Assembly (NCBI GenBank): GCA_032358165.1
Contig: JAALGY010000028.1
Span: forward strand, 186,001 to 250,000
Direction: 5' to 3'
DNA from: Diplosphaera chodatii
Lineage: Eukaryota > Chlorophyta > Trebouxiophyceae > Prasiolales > Stichococcaceae
Length of the DNA stretch: 64,000 nt
The position numbers and the translations under genes were made by a program. The notes beneath the pieces are model-generated. The model worked only from the letters and a program-made list of their open reading frames with translations, was not told the origin of the DNA and searched no databases. Numbering within the stretch: position 1 is the first letter of the stretch; each line of letters starts with the position of its first letter. Of the stretch, positions 23,701 to 35,800 are shown piece after piece.

Positions 23701-24945
23701 TCGGCATGCACGTGGGGCCAGCTCTGCCCTACTCATGTCATGCCCCACGCTCAACTAGAGGGTGGCATGTGACTTACTGGTGCAAGTGTTACCAGCGGTT
23801 CAGGGATGGGCGCACCTGGTCATAAAGCGTGCCGTCAAGGCCGATGAGGTCGACGCCGGCGTTGGCCTGTGTCTTCCAGTCAGCCGCCTGCACCTTGGCT
23901 GCTGTCGACAGCAGCTCCTCCTGGCTGATGCGCTTCTTCCAGAAGCTGCGCACATGGAACGGACAGCCAGCGTAGCACAAGCGTCAAGCTGGGTGCAGTA
24001 CTTGTTGCCAAATGAATGGAAAGCATCGTCTGCAAGCACGCTTGCACTCCTCGTGTTCCTAACCGAGTACTGAAGGGTTCCACATCTGCTGATGCTCGTT
24101 TTGGTAGCATGTCAGCAGTACGAAGTTCGCTGGCTTCTTTTGGTAGCCTCTGGTACCCTTTGTCATACTTGTAACATGCACTACGATGTGTTATTCGTAC
24201 GTGTGAGTGCGGTGATGCAGGTCAGTGTCGGTGAGGTGCATCAGTGTGCTTCTGTAGGGCGTTGTGCAACCGCACATGCAGATGCCCGCCTCCATTGACA
24301 CATCCGATCGGGCACTAGTGGATTCGGACCACTGCCTGCTGGCAAATGAGACCAGCCGCTCTACCAGCTGAGCTAAGGTCCCTTGTGTCAGTGTCAATGG
24401 AGGTGGCTATCTGATGTGGGTTGCAACATTGACCATATGCACAGACAGTGTCATGGGATGCGCAGCGTGTACGAGTTGCATAGATGTACATTGAGGCTGT
24501 GCACTGTGTGTACAGTGCAGGACAGAGAGGGAATTGGCCAGGACGGAGCGACAGCATGATGCAAGAGGGCAATTTTCGAGGAGCAATTGCCCCTAAGCAA
24601 AGGTATGGCAGGCGGCGGCTGCTTCAGAGCGTCACAAGAGAGTTAGCACCACTGCTCGTCTGTGGAATGCGCACCTTTCCAGAGCACGCTTCATCTCACG
24701 ATTCGGCCCGATGCGAGGGAAGCCTGCATGCAGCACTCGGCATGACATATGTGCGCCTTGACTGAAATCAGCCGCCATAGTTCAACGAATGTTGCACACG
24801 CATGTAGCCGTGCAATACAGGCGCTGGCAGGTGTATGTTCGTCGAGGGTGAGATGAGCAACTGCATGTCGCGACACAGCTATGTGTCCTGCGACACGACA
24901 GCCCCAGCACGCACCAATCGTGGAGGTGGTGACTTGCAGCGCCAT
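17713..24945 (-). CDS. METE: cobalamin-independent methionine synthase
   Basis: It transfers a methyl group from 5-methyltetrahydrofolate to homocysteine without vitamin B12. Twenty exons close in frame to 756 residues, near the family's usual ~765: 24915-24945, 24675-24723, 23816-23945, 23445-23589, 23096-23218, 22759-22865, 22320-22499, 21938-22117, 21425-21553, 21105-21180, 20703-20831, 20358-20511, 20065-20144, 19773-19883, 19423-19553, 19117-19202, 18778-18875, 18513-18621, 18071-18203, 17713-17802. The N-terminus [20 protein letters not shown] rests on a 31-base first exon with a good start context. Landmarks are [42 protein letters not shown] and [11 protein letters not shown]. The zinc ligands are present: His and Cys in THLCYSDF, Glu in [11 protein letters not shown], Cys in NPDCGLKTR. 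No transit peptide is required by the model, so it is probably cytosolic. A tRNA-like gene lies in intron 2. Confidence 0.95.
24289..24403. repeat. 13-bp inverted repeat enclosing the tRNA-like gene
   Basis: CCTCCATTGACAC at 24289-24301 is perfectly inverted at 24391-24403. The arms stop 7 and 8 bases from the two ends of the tRNA-like sequence, so the whole 115-bp unit could fold back or be a small terminal-inverted-repeat element. Confidence 0.8.
24309..24382 (-). tRNA. tRNA-like gene (CAT anticodon), possibly degenerate
   Basis: This 74-base sequence lies in intron 2 of METE on the same strand. It has a canonical A box (TTAGCTCAGCTGGTAGAGC) and a B box with one change (GGTCCGAATCC). The D arm GCTC/GAGC and T arm AGTGG/CCACT pair fully. 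The anticodon arm pairs as CTGGT/GCCAG around CTCATTT, giving CAT (Met). Against a fully functional tRNA: two mismatches in the acceptor stem (GGGACCT against AGTGCCC), one extra base before the anticodon stem, and T at position 37. It may be a pseudo-tRNA or a tRNA-derived element. Confidence 0.55.
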
Positions 24946-25683
24946 GGCGAAGGACTCACGAGGCGTGGCGGCGAGATCCTGATGCACAGAACAGACAAGC
25001 AGGTCAGCATGGAATGTGTTCACAAGTGCGGCTGGCCAAGGCAAGGACGGTCTGTTGGCAGTTGCCAATTCTGATCAGAACGCGACAAGAGCGTTCACTG
25101 GCCAACCGCAGCCGCTCGTCTGACGTACTGCTGTAACAATTGTCAGAAATATGCAGGCTGCGCTGAAGAGACAAGGCCAGCGCGTGCAGGGCCGCACAGG
25201 CCGGACGCAGAGATCAAGGTTCAAACGTCGGCAGCAAGCACTTGTGCCACCGCGCTCAGCGGCAAGCTGCAGTTGCCCACTGACGAGCACTCATCTTGCA
25301 CCTGAGGCCTACAGACCCGGACAACGCGCAGCAGGGTATACACAACTCTCTGATTCGACGCCAGCCCACCTGCAGGAAGCGAATCGACTGCGGCGGTCTG
25401 CGGCAACGTCAGCGGTTGATGACCGCGACTGGAGGCAGCAGTGACAGCTGTAGGCTGTTGCGAAGGGTCGCAAAGTTGTAAGAGAGGAGAATGGGCCGGA
25501 TTCGCATCGTGTGGCGGGCTCATGGCACGCCGCGCGGTGCAGAAGCGTGTGCAGAGCGAGGGGATGTCAGAATTTTGCACTTGTACTGCAGGACATATTG
25601 GCATGAGGCCAACCACTGCCGTGACGCTCGTGTGCCACCATGTGCACTGGGTGATGGCGTAGAGGTGCCGCAGTGCAGGAAGC
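24946..25683. promoter_or_regulatory. divergent spacer, METE and MATE carrier
   Basis: Start codons of the two genes are 738 bp apart and point outward, so both promoters must lie here. The METE frame stays open upstream for about 120 bp, so a longer N-terminus is not excluded. No motif was assigned. Confidence 0.4.
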
Positions 25684-28600
25684 ATGCGCAGCAACCACGC
25701 GCACGCCGCACCGCCCACTGCAGCGGCCATCGGGCGACGCATGTGCGGCTCGCATGCGGCGATGTTTGATCGCAAGGCATGCAGGCAGCTGGCCTTCTCA
25801 CCCCACAGACGACGCCACAAGGCCTTTGCATTGTTCATGCACCTGGCCACCAAAGATGAGCCACCAGATGACCGGATCGACAGGCGAGTGCATGCATGGC
25901 ATTTGAATGCGGACATGCATAAGAGGTGCAAGCTATGCCTTCCTTGCTGATCCTTCGGCTGTCACATCACCAGCTTGACAACGTCTGCAGAAAGCAGCTT
26001 GACGCAGAGATTGCTGCCATCGCACTGCCGGTGCGCACATGCACCTACCTGCGTCCTCTGGTGTGCTGTGCATAAGCAAAGCCGTGCCACACGGCGTGCA
26101 GCAGGCTTGCTCTGCGGTTCCTGAGCCTTTTCATGGTTGCAGACACTGGCGACGCTGGCAGCCGACCCGCTGGCATCTCTGGTAGACACAGCGTGGCTCG
26201 GGCACCTGGGCACCCTGCAGCTCGCGGGGGTGAGCCTGAAACCCTAAGCTGACCCGCTACGCTCCAGCAGCACCCTAAGCAACGCAGCTGGAACACACTC
26301 TGCCCCGACCCAGCGCTGCTGTATCTGGCAGCGGACCATTGCCCAGAGCATGACCATTGGTTTAGGTCGCGTTGCATGTAAGCTCACCGCATGTTGAGCC
26401 GGGCGTCTGCTGTGGGCAGGTGGGCGTGGCGCTGTCGATCTACAGCACCGTCACGCGGCTGCTGAATGCGCCGCTGCTGTCCGTGACGACCACAGCCGTG
26501 GCGCGGGCGCTGGGGCTTGCAGAAGGTTTGTATTAGATGGTCCCGAGTGTGGGGGTTTGGACGGCTGGACCAGGCTTGGAGCACAGGCTACTATGACACA
26601 CTTGCCATGCCAATGCTTTGCCTGCACATGCGCCCTTGCACCTGTTGTGCAACAGCGACGCTGACGTTCTGGCCGTTTGTGATGAGAAGTCACGGTTGCT
26701 GCAGCTGGGGACGCAAGCATGGCAGAGGTCGGCCGGGCGTCATCGACGGCACTCCTCGTGGCCCTGCTCATTGGCGGTATTGAGGTGCGCATCAACAGCC
26801 GATGCCATATCGACTTCTGCAAGGCTTCTGGCCTCCATGCATGGCTGCTGCAGCGGTGCAGCGTCGAGAAGCAGGGGTCGCGCCATGAAGTCGTTCACTT
26901 CTGACGCGACCCGCGCCATCACGGCCACCGGCGTGGTGTCGCACGCAGGCGGCGCTGCTGCTGGCGGCGCTGGCCTGGGGCCTCGGCGCGTGGGGCGCCC
27001 CGGATGGCAGCGAGCTGCACGCGCCGGCGGCGGACTACCTGCGGTGTCGCGCCGCCGGCGCCCCCGCCTATGCGCTGCTCCTGGCGTGCCAGGCGCGGTC
27101 AAACATCGTCCTTTGGTCACATTCCCGCATGGACGTCTGCACACCTTCGAGGCTGCTGCTGTTCGCTGTGCGCACCTCGCGCTGACATGTGGCGACATAT
27201 GGTACAACTGCTCAGACTTGAGGCTGGACTACCGCCGTTGGCTGACCCATGGTAAGTCGGCGCCCGCTGCAGGGGGTGTTCCGGGGCCTGGGGGACACGA
27301 GGGCGCCGCTGTACGCGACGCTGGGCGTCAGCGTCGCCAACATCGCGCTGTGCCCGGCGCTGATCTTCGGCGCGGGGTGGGGCGTGCACGGCGCGGCGCT
27401 CGCCACCGTCTTTGCAGAGGTGCTGACAAGCCAGCCCCGGCTTCGAAGACATGCTCAGGGTTGCAACGGTGCGCTTGCAGTCGGCGTGACCTGAGGCACC
27501 GCAAGCGGCCACTGCCTCGCTTGCAAGATTCTGATGCCGCAGCAGCCATGCGGTGTTGCCGGTACGGGCAGGGTCTGATGCCTCGTTCACTCACTGCAGG
27601 CGGGCGGCTGCGTGTGGCTCATCCTGGAGCTCAACAGGCGGCACCCGCTGCAGGCAGCCGGCGCCGCGGCCCTGGCAGACACGGTGCGACGCCTGCCGAC
27701 CCCCGCGTCGCACGCTGCACCCCAGCCGCACCTGGGCATTCCCCCTGCCACCTTCCTGCATGCTGCAGTGCCCGACACATGCCAGACTGCCAGCTGCAAC
27801 CTGGGCCTGTGGCCAATCATCCCACTGCTGGTGGCACCACTGCGCAGGTGCGGCTGCTGCGGCCGACGGGGCTGCTGGTGGTCAGGACCGCCGCCCTGTC
27901 GGCCCCCCTGGCCCTGGCCAGCGCGCTCGCGGCGCGCACGGACGGGTGCGCACCTGCGCACTTGAGCGCCAGCCGTCACAGTTCGAAAGCCACGCACCAT
28001 CAGCGCGGGGTGCCGCCGCGGCGGCAGGCTCACGTGCTACACTCCTGCTGTGGCTGGCGGCAACCTGCCAGGGCCTCGGCTGCGACCACGCTGGCAGTGC
28101 ATCTGGTGCTGGACTCGTGTGACCCCGCGGTGGCGATGCCGCAGGGAGCACGCGGCGGCGCACCAGATCTGCTTCCAGCTGTGGCTCGCATCCAGCCTGC
28201 TGGCGGACGCCCTCGCAGTTGCCGCGCAGTCCCTGCTGGCGCGGCGGCTGGCAGCAAAACAGCCTGTAGCCGGACAGGTACGCCTCTGGGTCGACAAGGT
28301 ATTGATTGAGAGGAAAGAATGTACGCACGAACGCTACCGGCTTGCCTAGCACCTCCTGCTGGGTAGCAAGTTGGTGGTGCTGAGCGGGCAGTGCTGTGTG
28401 GCTACCCGTATGCTGTTTCTTGCTGGCCAGCCTGATCAGGCGGTGAAAAGGATTGCAAGCAAGACCACATGGCCAGTGCAGGCGGTGGTGGCGGAGACGG
28501 TGAAGCTGGCGGTGCTGCTGGGCGGGCTGCTGGGCGGCGGGCTGCTGCTGGGGGGGCCGCTCGCGCTGCGGGCGTTCACCTCCGACCCGGCGGCCATCGC

Positions 28601-29385
28601 GGCGGTGCGCCGCTGCTGCCCCTGGTCGCCGCCAGCCAGCCCATCAACGCGCTTGCCTTCGTGTGGGACGGTGGGTGGTAGCCTGCGTTTTACATACGCA
28701 GCAATCCAACCGCTGTTCGGCCGTAGAAGACGGCATACGCTGGACTCGTGCTGGTATGTCACAGTGTATCCATGTGATGCAGTGTTCCAAGCTGCTGTCA
28801 CATCTCGTCGGCTGCAGACCTGCCGGGCAACTGTGGCGGCCAACTGAGCATCGCAGTCCTGGTGACTTGCTTTGCTGTGGCTGTGCACCGATGCCATTGT
28901 GTGCGACGCCCACACCATCCTGGACGTGCTGCAGGCGTGCTGTACGGCGCGGACGGCTTCAGCTACGGCGCCAAGGCGATGGCCCTCTGCGCGCCGCCGG
29001 CGGTCGCCCTCATGCTGGCAGGCCACAGCCTCGGCGACAGCGCGGGCACGCAGGTGCCTGGCCGTCGTTGCAAGTTGCCCTTCTTGCTACGTTCACGACA
29101 TCATTGTTCACGCGAAGGTGGTGTCGCTACCATCAGCTGGATCGCGCAGCCTTCGTACGTCATGAATTGGAGCATGGGCACCTGTTGCCTGACATGCAGA
29201 GCGTCATGGTATCAGAATGTGCTGCTGCTTATGGTTTGCAGCTGGCGGCCGTGTGGGCGGGGCTGCTGGCGCTGAACGTGCTGCGGTCGGTCAGCATCTG
29301 GGTGCCGTACCGGCTGCGGTGGAAGCCGTTCGACGGCTTGGGCCCCCCCGCAGCGGCGGCAGCCCCGGCTGAGCCGCGGAGTTGA
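25684..29385 (+). CDS. MATE-family efflux carrier, plastid type, with apparent frameshift
   Basis: Thirteen exons: 25684-25887, 25998-26030, 26143-26229, 26420-26525, 26726-26784, 26949-27092, 27273-27419, 27600-27683, 27848-27945, 28145-28277, 28482-28670, 28935-29053, 29242-29385. They give about 515 residues, the size of plant plastid MATE carriers (EDS5 and DTX45-47 group). The N-terminal ~60 residues are His/Arg/Ala-rich and may be a transit peptide. Family landmarks include ADPLASLVDTAWLGHLG, GVFRGLGDTRAPLYATLG, AHQICFQLWLASSLLADALA and ASQPINALAFVWDG. It would export organic substrates by cation antiport; the substrate is not predictable. Exon 11 is 189 bases where phase needs 190: the frame shifts near 28607-28612 between AAVRR and LLPLVAA. 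Intron 6 uses a GC donor at 27093. The gene is either a recent pseudogene or has a base missing from the assembly. Confidence 0.88.
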
Positions 29386-29881
29386 CGCGATATGTAGTCG
29401 TCCATGGTTGTGGTGTGTGCCCGTCAGTGGGTCTGTGCTTGCAGGCCAGTGTAACTTTGTACCCGGGAGTGGTTTTGCCATGACGCTTGTCAATTTTGTG
29501 CACAGTCTGATCTGCAAACTGCTAGTACAGTGTCTTTCGTCGGCTTCAGTAGCGGATTTTGTTGTGGGTAGCCGCCTGTCAGTCGCTTAAGCTGAGCTTG
29601 CAGCTTGACTATGTACACAGACAACATCGTACAACAGCTTCTGATACCAGTTTCGCCTCTTGCAACCACTTGCAACCTGAACTACACCTGCCATGTGCAA
29701 CAGGCTCGACACTTGCTAGCGTTCTGCACACTGCTTGCAACACGCATGGTTACTGGAGCAATGCATGGCTCCAAAGCTGCACCGGCATGCAGTGCCAGCG
29801 CCGCAAGGACCAGCACGCAGGTCGCCGCGCTGCAGGCGCTGCCACCCTCTTGCCCAGCCCGCTGCACAGGGCCCTTAACCC
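29386..29881. other. intergenic, convergent 3' flanks
   Basis: Between the stop codons of the MATE gene and the ENTH-ArfGAP gene. A TGTAA at about 29450 could be the algal polyadenylation signal of the MATE gene. Nothing else was seen. Confidence 0.4.
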
Positions 29882-32800
29882 CTACACCTGCTGCGCTGCG
29901 GCGGGGGGCGCCGCGGGCGGCCGCCCGGTCGCGTCGCTGTGCACCGACACCATGGCCGCGCCACCGGACCCCGCCCTCACCGCCTGGAGGCGCATGAGAA
30001 AGCCAGGTCAGGCCACAGGCGGCGGGCGCTGAGGGACCTATGGCCGGCCAACTGTAAGCCAGTCGTCGGCGAGAAGGCGTCAATGGACACAAGGGTGACA
30101 GCGGTGGAAGGGCAGAAGGCAATGCACGGATTGGTACAGCCTGGAGCGAAAGGGGGTCCGACGGGGCACCTTGACGGGCGTGGCACGGGGCAGCAGGGGC
30201 GCCGCCGCCGCCGCCGCCTGCTGCCGCATCTGCCGCCGCATCGCCTCCATGGGCGACTCCTGCGCGACAAGGCAAATCCCATCGACTCGTATGGGTGCCC
30301 AACTCTCCACCATGACGTAGGACACCGCGATGCGTGTCTGGGCTTTTGCCGCGCCTCGTGTGCTGTGGATGTGCTCAACATGTAGCTGAGACAGCCACAA
30401 AGTTGTGGCAGCCGATTAGCAGCTCAGCTGGCATCGCAGGTAGACCCTAATCCCAAAAATAGGCCCGCACCCGCGGCGCGAGCGGCGCACGGAAGCCCAG
30501 GCCGCCGCTGCCGATGGCGTCGAAGCAGCTCGGCTCCCGCGGCGCGTCCGCCGCATGCTGGAAGCCGGAGGGCTGCTGCTGCCGCCGCTGCGGCTGCGCC
30601 GGCGTCGGCGGCAGCGAGGCGATGGGTCCAGGGGGGGCTGTGAAACTGCCGTAGGTGGCCGCCGGCTGCCGCTGCTGTGACGCCGACGCAGCAGCAGCGG
30701 CGTCCGACTGAGCGTGCTGCGCCGGCTGCGACGCTGCAGCCATCGGCGGGACCCTGGCTGCTGCTGCAGGGAGGGACGTCCTGATGTGCGGGAGCGCCGA
30801 TGGCTCCTGCCGAGGCGGCTGCTGCGGGGTCGGCGCTGGGAGGATGCCCCCTGCACCGCCAGCTGCGCCGAAATCACCACTGCCGCTGCCCTGGCTGCTT
30901 GCGACAGCCACTCCTGGCGGCTGGTACGGCCGCCGCGGCCTGGCCGTTGGTGCTGCGTTTGCGGCGGGCTGCTGCGGCTGCACGAACTTGGACTTGTACA
31001 CCGCCGGCTTCGGCTCCGGACCCTGCAGCTGCAGCAAAGAGCATTGCAGGAGGGTACCACTTCACTATGTTATACAGCAGATACGTTTTGAGCAAAGGAT
31101 TACGGGTTCGATAACTTGGCCATCGATGCCATGATGGACCACCCGTCACAACATGCATGTTGCAGTCATGTCGGTGCGCATAAGTTCAGCACTCTCGTGT
31201 GTATGTACTCTGGTATGGTGTGATGGCAGACACCTATTGCTCACCTGCGCAGGCGGCTGCCCCGGCTGCTGCGGCGGCAGCGCCCCAGGGTGGCCGCCGG
31301 GCTCGGCGACGTGCGCGGCGCCCGCAGCCCTGGCCCGCGCCTGCGCCAGCCTGCGTAGAGGGTCGGCAGCAACCACTTGGAGGCCGATCCAACAGGGGGT
31401 GGGATATGCTGCACCAGCATTGCAGGCAGTGGTGCGCTGAGGGTGCTGCGCCAGAAATGGAGCTGCACATCGCCAGCCCCAGGGTTTCCGGCGCAAAGTT
31501 TTGCGCTGTGGCGCCCACCGGTCGAGCGCCTGCTGCGCGGCCGACATCGGCGACCCGGGTGGCGGCCAGGCGGCCCTGCCGCCGCCGCCCGCGGCGCCGC
31601 GGGGGGTGGGGCCGTCGGCGTACTGCGCCGACAGCGCCGCCCTCGCCCGCGCGATGCTTGCGGCATCAGCCTGCGCCGCCTGCTGCGCGCCGCTCGCGCC
31701 GTCGCCGCCGCCGAAGCGCGCCCAGGTCTGCTGATGTGAGCTGTTGCGCATGTTCGGCTGTGGCGCTGCAGCAGGCTGCGGCTGCGGCTGCGGCGGGTGA
31801 GGCCGCTGCGCCGCCAGCGACGGCGCGAAGGGGTCCCGCAGCGGCTCCACGTTCAGCGGCCGTCGGGGACCGGCGCTGTCCATGAGGGAGGGGCCCGCTG
31901 AGCCCTGCTGCCGCCGGCGCTGCTGCTGCGGTTGCTGCTGCCGCCGCTGCGCGCCCTGCTGGTCATGAGGCGCTGACTGGGACGTCGGCCGAGGCTGTGC
32001 TGCGGCTGCCGGCGCGGCGGACGCTGCCGCCCCTGCCGCCGCCCCGGCGGCATGCGCCCGCGGCTGCGGGTTCGTGGTCGCCGGCGGCGGCCGCGCCTGC
32101 GGCTGCGGCGGCAGCGGCGCCTCTGCGAAGGGGTCGTCGAGCGCCGCCGCGGCGTCTGCGGCGCTGGTGGCGCCTGCGTCTCCATGGGTGACGACCGTGG
32201 CGCCGGCCCAGGCCAGCGGTGCGGCGTCCAGCTCCGCGTCGATGTCCATGAAGTTGGGCGGCGGCACCCTGCAGCGAAAATACGCCATGCGTATGCGGGG
32301 TGTAGTCCGTCAGTAGACGCAACAAATCACCATGCAATGCCGCACTGACAGGGTTTGAATGGCACTGCTGGTCGTGTTCGGCATCGACGAGAACCCAGGA
32401 CAGGGCCCCCACAGTGGCAGCCACCGCTACAAATGAACACATAACTTGCTGCTGTGCGAGTCAAGAGGCTGATATAGGAGTCAGATAATGCGTGGTGCGT
32501 GGGCGGAGGACAAAACCCTACCGGCGCTGCCGCTCCGCCTCTGCGGCCAGCCGCCGCTGCACCTCCCGAAAGCACTCGCCCTCTGCCGCCGCCGCCGCCG
32601 CAGCATCCGCTTCGGCCCGTGCTGCGGCTGCCTCGGCGTCTGCCGCCGCCTGCTCTGGTGGCGCAGACCCGTCCTGCACCGCAGGCTGATGCTTGCTCAA
32701 AAGCTCCAAGAGCTGATGCGCCTGCAGACCCCGCAGATGCCCGCCGCACAGGTCGTCGGCTGCAGTGCATGTCAGCAGCGGCCGCCTCCCTACCACGCCG

Positions 32801-35800
32801 CCTCGTGTCTACACCACAGTCCTGGTGCGGCTCTGGCGCGGGTCCACTCCTACACACCTGGTCCAGATTGGGGAAGGCCTCTGCCGGCGGCCACTCGCCC
32901 GACGCCCAGGTGCGCGCCTCGTACTTGGACCGGACGAAGGCCTGCAGCGCAGAATGCACAGCCAGTGGCGTCGCAGTGAGCGAACAGAGGAAAGGGTGCA
33001 GACTGTGCTGCACGTGCGGTGACGAAACGGAACCGTGATGTGCACTGATCGCCGCTGTATCAGAGGCACAGTGCAGTCCCTGCACTTTGACACGGGACAG
33101 CGAGCAGGATGGGATGGCTTCCTTTTGGTCGCACCTCAAGCCCCAGCGAGTCGCCCTGCTTGGGGCGCCGCCCCGGCGGCAGCCGCGCCTCCCAGAACGC
33201 CGCCGCCTTGCCGTTGCCGGTGCCCGCCATGAAGGCCACCTGCTCCGGGAGCCAGGTGTCCAGGCTGCACGACCGCACCTGCAGCACCCGATCACGTGAC
33301 TTGTATTAACATGATTATAAGTATGAGAGCATGCATGGTTCCAGCAAAGGCGTCTATCACCCCGCTCCTGGATGCACAGTGCTCATGAAGAAGAGACGCA
33401 CAGCGGCTAGTGCCGAGCGGATCAAGCAGAAGCAGCGCAGCACAGCTGTGTGCAACCATGGCCCTGTCTGACCAGACCAGCACCGACCACAGCGTGTGAG
33501 CTTGCAGCCCGCGGAGCGCGACCCTGCCATCACTTTCGCAACCAACAGGCCATGCCGCTGGCACGCCCCTCCTTCCGAGTCACACCCCCTGGCAGGTCGT
33601 CACACCTTGGAGACGTGGGTGCCCAGGCCGCGGTGCACCCCCGCGCACACCAGGCACACGAACACGCCGCAGCTCACGCTGGCCCAGCTGCTGCGCCCCT
33701 CCCCGCAGTCCGCGCACCTGCGTATGTGGCACATCACTTCCAATAACACAACACTGTGTTGCACGCATGATTTGGCCACTCTGGTCTGTGTGTGCAGAGC
33801 AACTTGGAGCACTTCCGCCAACCGTTCAGGATGCCAAGCGCGCTGGGTCGGCCACTCACAGCCTGTTGTGGGGGTCCTGCAGCAGGTCGCGCAGCGCGGC
33901 CAGGTGGCGCCGGTTCTCCTCCAGCGTCACGCCCTTCGTCTCCCCCGCGTTGACCGCCGGCTGCTGCGGCGGCGGCTGCTGCCGGCTGTCAGGTGTGCCG
34001 TACCCATTGGGCGCCTGCATCATTATGTGTAAGTTTCTGTCAGACATTTACAAGGCATAAATGTCTCTCTCGATTGTTTCCGCTCTTGAGTCAGGGTGTG
34101 CCAAGGCCTTGTTGTGCAGACTCAAGGATGTGAATGCACCCGCAAATCGCAGCAACCGTAGTCTGTAGTCTGTAGTGGCGTGGCGAGCATCAGCGACTCA
34201 CGTTCAGCCCATGGAAGAAGCTGCCAGGCGAGGCGTAGCCACCGCTGCCAAAGCCGAGCGGGCTGGCAGGGTTCAGCGACTGCGTCGGCTGCCCGAGTGC
34301 CCGCCGCTTCTCCGCGTGCTGCGCGCGCTCGGCCGCCAGCTGCTCCGGGCTGCGCAGCAGCGCGTGTATTGCTCCAGCCCTGCAGTGAACACAAGCCCGC
34401 TTTCCAGGCTTGAAGCTGGTTTGTATGCTGCTGGGGGATCAAGCGACCCTGCTGGTATGCCTGCACAACTGCACGATCAGGCAGGCTCTGGGAACGCCGA
34501 TGATGTTGACGCATTCTGCCGTCACACCGCCAACAGCGAATGCTCATGATACCTGCCCTAGGAAGCCAGTACTCCAATGGGGCTCTTGTAGGTGCCACAA
34601 GCCTGATCAGGCACTGGGCAACTTGTCATGCAGGTGGTCGTCACCTGTGGCGGACATTGAGGCCATGGTCACGGCCATCTGGTGCGAAGTAGGCGAAGCT
34701 GCGGGCGAGGTCGTCCAGCCGGAACATCATGTCATCGCGCGCGATCGCCACGCACCACTCGCTGCCTGCTCCCATGTCAAGCGGCGCAGGTCGATTGTGT
34801 GGACCATAGACAAGGATGGCCCAGTTTCGGAGCATGTGCCCCGACTGCTGCAGTGGCGCTACGTGGGCCCAAGACGCGAAGAGACGGCCAGCCAGACAGG
34901 AGCCGCATGCACAGCTGGCAACCTTGAAGGGTGCCATCAGTGACGGATGCACAGCGAATCCGATCCCCTTCAAGCTAAGTCCCAGGGGTCAGCGCACCGC
35001 GCTTGAGCAGGAACTCCAGCACGGTGAGCGCCTTGTACACGTTGCGCCACTTCTCGGGCGGGTACCCCAGCCGAAACTCCAGCACCGCCTGCAACAGCAA
35101 GTCTGTCACATCTTCAATCTGCCTACCACCAAGCCTGACTTGATGTTCACAGCAGACACAGCACGTAGGTTTGCACGCCGGTACCTGCAGAACGCAGGTG
35201 GGTCGCCAGTGAGCAGATGTACATGAGAGACGACGAGTGACTCACGAAGATGATGCGGCAGTTTGCGTAGTAGAAGCTCGCGTCCGCAAGCTCGTTCAGC
35301 AGCGTGCCCGTCGGGCCCCTGCATTGCAGTCGGACTTTGCATTAGGTACGCTGCAGCGTGCCACTGGGCGCACATGGCAGCTGCCCGCCTGATGGCTACC
35401 TCCGCGAAGCCTTGCACATGTGCCTTTTCAGCCATTGAAGCTCTGCCGCCGAGCAGAGCTCTCTGGCTGTGCGGTACAACGTCTGCAACGCCGACACACC
35501 GATGTATCCTGCATCCTAAAAATCGTTCCAACATCAATAGATCTACCAGGGCTCGTTGCGGGTGGCCTCCCGCACGCGGCGCTCCATTGAGGTGAAGGGG
35601 TGCCACCGCCCGTGCTTGATGGCGGTGACATAATCCCGCAGCCACGACGCCGTCTGCTGCGCGCGGCCGGCGCCCTGCGGCCGGCTGCCGTACGCCTGCA
35701 CACGCAGCCGTCATGCGCAGTCGGTCACAACACTCTGGACATGGCCGTATGGCTGTGTGCATGGTGCTGGCGCGCAACCCGCCACCGGCAATGGCTGTCC

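Noticed and set aside
24309..24382. Reading the anticodon as GCC (Gly)
   Set aside because: That loop leaves no paired anticodon stem; CAT in a 7-base loop with a 5-bp stem fits better.
26618..28309. 563-codon plus-strand open frame over the MATE gene
   Set aside because: It runs through introns of the MATE gene and has no conserved content; the spliced MATE exons in other frames match the family.
33860..34047. Separate Arf-GAP gene starting at ATGATGCAG before exon 7
   Set aside because: The ATG overlaps the splice acceptor; phases with the ENTH exons close exactly and only 187 bp separate the two parts.
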